64,000 nt of DNA, taken from contig NW_027489029.1 in assembly GCF_050948215.1 (NCBI RefSeq), forward strand, positions 79,219 through 143,218. Direction: 5' to 3'. Of the stretch, positions 55,193-64,000 are shown in pieces. The translations under genes were made by a program, and so were the position numbers. The stretch's first letter is position 1. Every line of letters begins with the position of its first letter. This stretch comes from Halictus rubicundus. Lineage: Eukaryota > Arthropoda > Insecta > Hymenoptera > Halictidae. The notes beneath the pieces were generated by a model. The model did not search any database. It was not told the DNA's origin and saw only the letters and a list, made by a program, of their open reading frames with translations.

Positions 55193-57926
55193 CCTATCCT
55201 CTATCCTATCCTATCGTCTATCCTATCCTATCCTCTATCCTATCCTATCCCCTATCCTATCCTCAATCCTATCCTATCCTCATTCCTATCCTATCCTATC
55301 CTCTATCCTATCCTATCCTCTATCCTATCCTCTCCTCAATCCTATCCTATCCTCTATCCTATCCTCTATCCTATCCTCTCATCAATCCTATGCTATCCTC
55401 TATCCTATCCTATCCCCTATCCTATTCAATCTCATATCCTATCCTATCCTCTATCATATCCTATCCTCTATCGTATCCTATCTTCTATCGTATCCTATCC
55501 TCTATCTTATCCTCTATCCTATCCTCTACCCTATCCTATCTTCTATCCTATCCTATTCTCTATCCTATCCTATCCTATGCACTATCGTATGCTCTATCCT
55601 ATCCTATCCTCTATCCTATCCAATTCTCTATCCTATCCTATCCTCCATCATATCCTATCCTCTATCCTATCCTATCCTCTAATCTATCCTATCCTCTATC
55701 CTATCCTCTCCTCAATCCTATCCTATCCTCAATCCTAACCTAACCTCTATCCTATCCTATTCTCTATCCTATCCTATCCTCTATCCTATCCTATCCTCTA
55801 TCTTATCCTATCCACTATCCTATCCTATCCTCAATCCAATCCTTTCCTCTATCCTATCCTCTATCCTATTCTATCCTCTATCCTATCCTATCCACAATCC
55901 AATCCTATCCTCTATCCTATAATATCCTCTATCCTATCCTATCCTATCCTCTATCCTTTCCTCTATCCTATCCTCTATCCTATCCTATCCTCTATCCTAT
56001 CCTCTCCTCAATCCTATCCTATCCTCAATCCTATCCTATCCTCTATCCTATCTTATCCTCTATCCTATCCTGTACTCTATTCTATCCTATCCTCTATCTT
56101 ATCCTATCCACTATCCTATCCTGTCCTCAATCCAATCCTATACTCTATCCTATCCTCTCCTCAATCCTATCCTATCCTCAATCCTAACCTATCCTCTATC
56201 CTATCCTATTCTCTATCCTATCCTATCCTCTATCCTATCCTATCCTCTATCCTATCCAATTCTCTATCCTATCCTATCCTCTATCCTATCCTATCCTCTA
56301 TCCTATCCTATCCTCTATCCTCTCCTCTCCTCAATCCTATCCCATCCTCAATCCTAACCTAACCTCTATCCTATCCTATCCTCTATCCCATCCAATCCTC
56401 TATCCTATCCTCTATCCTATCCTATCCTCTATCCTATCCTATCCTCAATCCTATCCTATCCTCAATCCTATCCTATCCTATCCTCTATCCTATTATATCA
56501 TCTATCATATCCTATCCTCTATCCTATCCTATCGTCTATCCTATCCTATCCTCTATCCTATCCTATCCTCTATCCTATAATATATTCTATCCCATCCTAA
56601 TCTCTATCCTATCAAACCCCTATCCTATCCTCTATCCTATAATATCCTCTATCCTATCCAATTCTCTATCCTATCCTATCCTCTATCCAATCCTATCCTC
56701 AATTCAATCCTATCCTCTATCCTATAATATCCTCTATCCTATCCTATCCTATCCTCTATCCTATCCTCTCCTCAATCCTATCCTATTATCTATCCTATTC
56801 TATCCTCTATCCTATCCTATCCTCAATCCAATCCTATCCTCTATCCTATAATATCCTCTATCCTATCCTATCCTATCCTCTATCCTATCATCTATCCTAT
56901 CCTCTATCCTATCCTATCCTCTATCCTCTCCTCTCCTCAATCCTATCCTATCCTCAATCCTATCCTATCCTCTATCCTATCTTATCCTCTATCCTATTCT
57001 ATCCTCTATCCTATCCTATCCTCAATCCAATCCTATCCTCTATCCTATAATATCCTCTATCCTATCCTGTCCTATCCTCTATCCTTTCCTCTATCCTATC
57101 CTCTATCCTATTCTATCCTCTATCCTATTCTATCCTCAATCCAATCCTATCCTCTATCCTATAATATCCTCTATCCTATCCTATCCTATCCTCTATCCTA
57201 TCCTCTACCCTATTCTATCCTCAATCCAATCCTATCCTCTATCCTATAATATCCTCTATCCTATCCTATCCTATCCTCTATCCTTTCCTCTATCCTATCC
57301 TCTATCCTATTCTATCCTCTATCCTATTCTATCCTCAATCCAATCCTATCTTCTATCCTATAATATCCTCTATCCTATCCTATCCTATCCTCTATCCTTT
57401 CCTCTATCCTATCCTCTATCCTATCCTATCCTCTATCCTATCCTCTCCTCAATCCTATCCTATCCTCAATCCTATCCTATCCTCTATCCTATCTTATCCT
57501 CTATCCTATCCTGTACTCTATTCTATCCTATCCTCTATCTTATCCTATCCACTATCCTATCCTATCCTCTATCCTATTCTATCCTCTACTCTATCCTATC
57601 CTCAATCCAATCCTATCCTCTATCCTATAATATCCTCTATCCTATCCTATCCTATCCTCTATCCTATCCTCTGTCCTATCCTCTATCCTATCCTATCCTC
57701 TATCCTCTCCTCTCCTCAACCCTATCCTATCCTCAATCCTATCCTATCCTCTATCCTATCTTATCCTCTATCCTATCCTGTACTCTATTCTATCCTATCC
57801 TCTATCTTATCCTATCCACTATCCTATCCTATCCTCAATCCAATCCTATACTCTATCCTATCCTATTCTCTATCCTATCATATCCTCTATCCTATCCTCT
57901 CCTCAATCCTATCCTATCCTCAATCC
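55193..57926 (+). repeat. ~2.8-kb block, copy 2
   Basis: Second copy of 50,150-52,955. It ends near CTCAATCCTAACC, after which the copies continue differently (copy 1 to CTATCATATCC, copy 2 to CTAACCTCTATCC). Its right part is also included in the 5.42-kb duplication. Confidence 0.75.
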
Positions 57927-58577
57927 TAACCTAACCTCTATCCTATCCTATTCTCTATCCTATCCTATCCTCTATCCTATCCTATCCTCTATCCTATCCT
58001 ATTCTCTATCCTATCCTCTCCTCAATCCTATCCTATTCTCTATCCTATCCTCTATCCTATCCTCTCCTCAATCCTATCCTATCCTCTATCCTATCCTATC
58101 CTCTATCCTATTCAATCTCATATCCTATCCTATCCTCTATCATATCCTATCCTCTATCGTATCCTATCTTCTATCGTATCCTATCCTCTATCCTATCCAA
58201 TGCTCTATTATATCCTCTATCCTATCCTATCCTCAATCCTATCCTATCCTATCCTCCATCCTATCCAATACCCTATCCTATCCTCAATCCTATCCTATCC
58301 TATGCTCAATCCTATCGTATCCTCTATCCTATAGTATCCTCTATCCTATCCTATCCTCTATCCTATCCTATCCTCAATCCTATCCTATCCTCAATCCTAT
58401 CCTATCCTATCCTCTATCGTATCCTATCTTCTATCGTATCCTATCCTCTATCCTATCCAATGCTCTATTATATCCTCTATCCTATCCTATCCTCAATCCT
58501 ATCCTATCCTATCCTCCATCCTATCCAATACCCTATCCTATCCTCAATCCTATCCTATCCTATGCTCAATCCTATCG
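56300..58577 (+). repeat. 5.42-kb-offset duplication, copy 1
   Basis: CCCATCC at 56,341 and 61,764, CAAACCCC at 56,613 and 62,036 (offset 5,423 = 319 x 17), and CCAATGCTC at about 58,197 and 63,622 (offset 5,425) show that this block recurs at the right end of the window. The 2-bp change in offset comes from a local irregularity at about 63,084, where CTATTCCCTATCC replaces CTATCCTATCC. Confidence 0.8.
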
Positions 58578-58640
58578 TATCCTCTATCCTATAGTATCCT
58601 CTATCCTATCCTATCCTCAATCCTATCCTATCCTCAATCC
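58120..58640 (+). repeat. Nested 260-bp tandem duplication
   Basis: The sequence CTATCGTATCC, CTTCTATCG, CCAATGCTC, CTATTATATCC, CCTCCATCC, CCAATACCC, TATGCTCAATCC and CTATAGTATCC is repeated at exactly 260 bp (CCAATGCTC at about 58,197 and 58,457). The same doubled structure is present in the second copy of the 5.42-kb duplication. Confidence 0.85.
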
Positions 58641-61600
58641 TATCCTATCCTATCCTCTATCCTATCCTATCATCTATCATATCCTATCCTCTATCCTATC
58701 CTCTATCCTATCCTATCCTCTATCCTATCCTCTCCTCAATCCTATCCTATCCTCAATCCTATCCTATCCTCTATCCTATCTTATCCTCTATCCTATCCTG
58801 TACTCTATTCTATCCTATCCTCTATCTTATCCTATCCACTATCCTATCCTATCCTCTATCCTATTCTATCCTCTACTCTATCCTATCCTCAATCCAATCC
58901 TATCCTCAATCCTAACCTAACCTCTATCCTATCCTATTCTCTATCCTATCCTACCCTCTATCCTATCCTATCCTCTATCCTATCCTATCCTCTATCCTAT
59001 CCTATCCTCTCCTCAATCCTATCCTATCCTCTATCCTATCCTCTATCCTATCCGCTCCTCAATCCTATCCTATCCTCTATCCTATCCTATCCCATATCCT
59101 ATTCAATCTCATATCCTATCCTATCCTCTATCATATCCTATCCTCTATCGTATCCTATCTTCTATCGTATCCTATCCTCTATCCTATCCTATCCTCTATC
59201 CTATAATCTATCCTATCCTCTACCCTATCCTATCCTCTATCCTATCCAATTCTCTATCCTATCCTATCCTCTATCCTATCCAATTCTCTATCCTATCCTA
59301 TCCTCTATCATATCCTATGCTCTATCCTATCCTATCCTCTATCCTATCCTATCCTCTATCCTATTCAATCTCATATCCTATCCTATCGTCTATCCTATCC
59401 TCTCCTCAATCCTATCCTATCCTCTATCCTATCCTATTCTCTATCCTATCCTCTCCTCAATCCTATCCTATCCTCTATCCTATCCTCTATCCTATCCTCT
59501 CCTCAATCCTATCCTATCCTCTATCCTATCCTATCCTCTATCCTATTCAATCTCATATCCTATCCTATCCTCTATCATATCCTATCCTCTATCGTATCCT
59601 ATCTTCTAGCGTATCCTATCCTCTATCCTATCCAATCCTCTATTATATCCTCTATCCTATCCTGTCCTCTATCCTATCCTATCCTCAATCCTATCCTATC
59701 CTATCCTCCATCCTATCCTATCCTCCATCCTATCCAATACCCTATCCTATCCTCAATCCTATCCTATCCTATCCTCAATCCTATCGTATCCTCTATCCTA
59801 TCCTATCCTCTATCCTATCCTATCCTCAATCCTATCCTATCCTCAATCCTATCCTATCCTATCCTCTATCCTATCCTATCATCTATCATATCCTATCCTC
59901 TATCCTATCCTATCGTCTATCCTATCCTATCCTCTATCCTATCCTATCCTCTATCCTATAATATATTCTATCCCATCCTAATCTCTATCCTATCAATCCC
60001 CTATCCTATCCTCTATCCTATCCTATCCTCTATCCTATCCAATTCTCTATCCTATCCTATCCTCTATCATATCCTATCCTCTATCCTATCCTATCCTCTA
60101 TCCTATCCTATCCTCTATCCTATCCTCTCCTCAATCCTATCCTATCCTCAATCCTAACCTAACCTCTATCCTATCCTATTCTCTATCCTATCCTACCCTC
60201 TATCCTATCCTATCCTCTATCCTATCCTATCCTCTATCCTATCCTCTCCTCAATCCTATCCTATCCTCTATCCTATCCTCTATCCTATCCTCTATCCTAT
60301 CCGCTCCTCAATCCTATCCTATCCTCTATCCTATCCTATCCCATATCCTATTCAATCTCATATCCTATCCTATCCTCTATCATATCCTATCCTCTATCGT
60401 ATCCTATCTTCTATCGTATCCTATCCTCTATCCTATCCTATCCTCTATCCTATAATCTATCCTATCCTCTACCCTATCCTATCCTCTATCCTATCCAATT
60501 CTCTATCCTATCCTATCCTCTATCATATCCTATCCTCTATCCTATCCTATCCTCTATCCTATCCTATCCTCTATCCTATTCAATCTCATATCCTATCCTA
60601 TCGTCTATCCTATCCTCTATCCTATTCAATCTCATATCCTATCCTATCGTCTATCCTATCCTCTCCTCAATCCTATCCTATCCTCAATCCTAACCTAACC
60701 TCTATCCTATCCTATTATCTATCCTATCCTATCCTCTATCCTATCCTATCCTCTATCCTATCCTATCCTCTATCCTATCTTATCCTCTATCCTATTCTAT
60801 CCTCTATCCTATCCTATCCTCAATCCAATCCTATCCTCTATCCTATAATATCCTCTATCCTATCCTATCCTATCCTCTATCCTTTCCTCTATCCTATCCT
60901 CTATCCTGTTCTATCCTCTATCCTATTCTATCCTCAATCCAATCCAATCCTCTATCCTATAATATCCTCTATCCTATCCTATCCTATCCTCTATCCTTTC
61001 CTCTATCCTATCCTCTATCCTATCCTATCCTCTATCCTATCCTCTCCTCAATCCTATCCTATCCTCAATCCTATCCTATCCTCTATCCTATCTTATCCTC
61101 TATCCTATCCTGTACTCTATTCTATCCTATCCTCTATCTTATCCTATCCACTATCCAATCCTATCCTCTATCCTATAATATCCTCTATCCTATCTTATCC
61201 TATCCTCTATCCTCTCCTCTATCCTATCCTCTACCCTATTCTATCCTCAATCCAATCCTATCCTCTATCCTATAATATCCTCTATCCTATCCTATCCTAT
61301 CCTCTATCCTTTCCTCTATCCTATCCTCTATCCTATTCTATCCTCTATCCTATTCTATCCTCAATCCAATCCTATCCTCTATCCTATAATATCCTCTATC
61401 CTATCCTATCCTATCCTCTATCCTTTCCTCTATCCTATCCTCTATCCTATCCTATCCTCTATCCTATCCTCTCCTCAATCCTATCCTATCCTCAATCCTA
61501 TCCTATCCTCTATCCTATCTTATCCTCTATCCTATCCTGTACTCTATTCTATCCTATCCTCAATCCAATCCTATCCTCTATCCTATAATATCCTCTATCC

Positions 61601-61722
61601 TATCCTATCCTATCCTCTATCCTATCCTCTATCCTATCCTCTATCCTATCCTCTATCCTATAATATCCTCTATCCTCTCCTCTCCTCAATCCTATCCTAT
61701 CCTCTATCCTATAATATCCTCT

Positions 61723-64000
61723 ATCCTATCCTATCCTCTATCCTCTCCTCTCCTCAATCCTATCCCATCCTCAATCCTAACCTAACCTCTATCCTATCCT
61801 ATCCTCTATCCCATCCAATCCTCTATCCTATCCTCTATCCTATCCTATCCTCTATCCTATCCTATCCTCAATCCTATCCTATCCTCAATCCTATCCTATC
61901 CTATCCTCTATCCTATTATATCATCTATCATATCCTATCCTCTATCCTATCCTATCGTCTATCCTATCCTATCCTCTATCCTATCCTATCCTCTATCCTA
62001 TAATATATTCTATCCCATCCTAATCTCTATCCTATCAAACCCCTATCCTATCCTCTATCCTATAATATCCTCTATCCTATCCAATTCTCTATCCTATCCT
62101 ATCCTCTATCCAATCCTATCCTCAATTCAATCCTATCCTCTATCCTATAATATCCTCTATCCTATCCTATCCTATCCTCTATCCTATCCTCTCCTCAATC
62201 CTATCCTATTATCTATCCTATTCTATCCTCTATCCTATCCTATCCTCAATCCAATCCTATCCTCTATCCTATAATATCCTCTATCCTATCCTATCCTATC
62301 CTCTATCCTATCATCTATCCTATCCTCTATCCTATCCTATCCTCTATCCTCTCCTCTCCTCAATCCTATCCTATCCTCAATCCTATCCTATCCTCTATCC
62401 TATCTTATCCTCTATCCTATTCTATCCTCTATCCTATCCTATCCTCAATCCAATCCTATCCTCTATCCTATAATATCCTCTATCCTATCCTGTCCTATCC
62501 TCTATCCTTTCCTCTATCCTATCCTCTATCCTATTCTATCCTCTATCCTATTCTATCCTCAATCCAATCCTATCCTCTATCCTATAATATCCTCTATCCT
62601 ATCCTATCCTATCCTCTATCCTATCCTCTACCCTATTCTATCCTCAATCCAATCCTATCCTCTATCCTATAATATCCTCTATCCTATCCTATCCTATCCT
62701 CTATCCTTTCCTCTATCCTATCCTCTATCCTATTCTATCCTCTATCCTATTCTATCCTCAATCCAATCCTATCTTCTATCCTATAATATCCTCTATCCTA
62801 TCCTATCCTATCCTCTATCCTTTCCTCTATCCTATCCTCTATCCTATCCTATCCTCTATCCTATCCTCTCCTCAATCCTATCCTATCCTCAATCCTATCC
62901 TATCCTCTATCCTATCTTATCCTCTATCCTATCCTGTACTCTATTCTATCCTATCCTCTATCTTATCCTATCCACTATCCTATCCTATCCTCTATCCTAT
63001 TCTATCCTCTACTCTATCCTATCCTCAATCCAATCCTATCCTCTATCCTATAATATCCTCTATCCTATCCTATCCTATCCTCTATTCCCTATCCTCTGTC
63101 CTATCCTCTATCCTATCCTATCCTCTATCCTCTCCTCTCCTCAACCCTATCCTATCCTCAATCCTATCCTATCCTCTATCCTATCTTATCCTCTATCCTA
63201 TCCTGTACTCTATTCTATCCTATCCTCTATCTTATCCTATCCACTATCCTATCCTATCCTCAATCCAATCCTATACTCTATCCTATCCTATTCTCTATCC
63301 TATCATATCCTCTATCCTATCCTCTCCTCAATCCTATCCTATCCTCAATCCTAACCTAACCTCTATCCTATCCTATTCTCTATCCTATCCTATCCTCTAT
63401 CCTATCCTATCCTCTATCCTATCCTATTCTCTATCCTATCCTCTCCTCAATCCTATCCTATTCTCTATCCTATCCTCTATCCTATCCTCTCCTCAATCCT
63501 ATCCTATCCTCTATCCTATCCTATCCTCTATCCTATTCAATCTCATATCCTATCCTATCCTCTATCATATCCTATCCTCTATCGTATCCTATCTTCTATC
63601 GTATCCTATCCTCTATCCTATCCAATGCTCTATTATATCCTCTATCCTATCCTATCCTCAATCCTATCCTATCCTATCCTCCATCCTATCCAATACCCTA
63701 TCCTATCCTCAATCCTATCCTATCCTATGCTCAATCCTATCGTATCCTCTATCCTATAGTATCCTCTATCCTATCCTATCCTCTATCCTATCCTATCCTC
63801 AATCCTATCCTATCCTCAATCCTATCCTATCCTATCCTCTATCGTATCCTATCTTCTATCGTATCCTATCCTCTATCCTATCCAATGCTCTATTATATCC
63901 TCTATCCTATCCTATCCTCAATCCTATCCTATCCTATCCTCCATCCTATCCAATACCCTATCCTATCCTCAATCCTATCCTATCCTATGCTCAATCCTAT
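61723..64000 (+). repeat. 5.42-kb-offset duplication, copy 2 (cut by window end)
   Basis: Copy of 56,300-58,577, including the nested 260-bp doubling (CCAATGCTC at about 63,622 and 63,882). The match is still running at the last base of the window, so the true length of the duplicated block is not visible. Confidence 0.8.

Larger units (their letters stand above)
25191..64000 (+). repeat. 17-bp satellite array, main type C domain to right edge
   Basis: This is continuous satellite to the end of the window. It is dominated by CTCTCCTCAATCC, CTATAATATCC, CCTTTCCTC, CCTGTACTCTATTC, CCAATTCTC and CCTAACCTAACC variants arranged in recurring blocks. The blocks form nested direct duplications, listed separately. 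Nothing other than satellite is seen: no unique-sequence island, RNA gene or convincing open frame. The array continues past the right edge. Confidence 0.95.

Noticed and set aside
1..64000. CRISPR array
   Set aside because: Repeats are contiguous 17-bp units with no unique spacers of constant length, and no cas genes are present.
1..64000. Telomeric repeat (TTAGG/TCAGG-like, since the minus strand contains ATAGG pentamers)
   Set aside because: The repeat is ATAGG mixed with a 7-bp ATAGAGG module and has many variants, higher-order structure and a central retroelement. A terminal telomere would be a uniform short repeat. A subtelomeric location cannot be excluded.

Overview
The window is essentially one continuous satellite DNA array. 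The only visible interruption is a non-repetitive island of about 300 bp near position 3.25-3.55 kb. The dominant unit is a 17-mer on the + strand, CCTATCCTATCCTCTAT, built from two modules: CCTAT (5 bp) and CCTCTAT (7 bp). Normal units carry two CCTAT modules and one CCTCTAT. 12-bp units (one CCTAT) and 22-bp units (three CCTAT) are frequent, as are point variants such as CCTCAAT, CCAAT, CATAT, CGTAT, CCTGT and CTATAATAT. The + strand is almost free of G, so the array is strongly strand-asymmetric. Tens of kilobases of such a satellite, holding one LTR-like insertion, point to a eukaryotic, heterochromatin-like locus. The species cannot be named from this sequence. The island keeps its CpGs and looks like a retroviral-type LTR, which would fit an arthropod or similar genome, but that is only a guess.

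Layout. 1 to ~910: array with variants typical of the right half (type C, marked by CTCTCCTCAATCC and TATAATAT). ~911-3248: mixed array grading into type B. 3249-3547: candidate solo LTR, minus strand, flanked by a 4-bp CTAT target duplication. 3548 to ~21,330: type B array (marked by TTTACTATAATATCATC, CCAGTCCCC and CCAATCCTATATC). It contains a 4,644-bp higher-order repeat present twice almost base for base, plus rearranged partial copies. ~21,330-64,000: type C array, with one type B block at ~23.5-25.2 kb carried in by a ~3.85-kb tandem duplication. Type C is itself a series of nested direct duplications with offsets of about 260, 389, 413, 473, 796, 1,033, 1,071, 2.06 k, 2.2 k, 3.85 k, 5.03 k and 5.42 k.

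No protein-coding gene, tRNA, rRNA, CRISPR array or bacterial-type feature is supported. The very long open frames on the + strand are by-products of the repeat. 17 is not divisible by 3 and the + strand unit contains no stop in any phase, so all three + frames spell the same 17-residue period (YPILYPILSSILSYPLS). The - strand unit contains TAG three times and closes every frame. The biology here is the history of the array: local slippage of 5/7-bp modules, regional homogenisation into two variant types, multi-kilobase duplications, and one retroelement insertion followed by LTR-LTR recombination.
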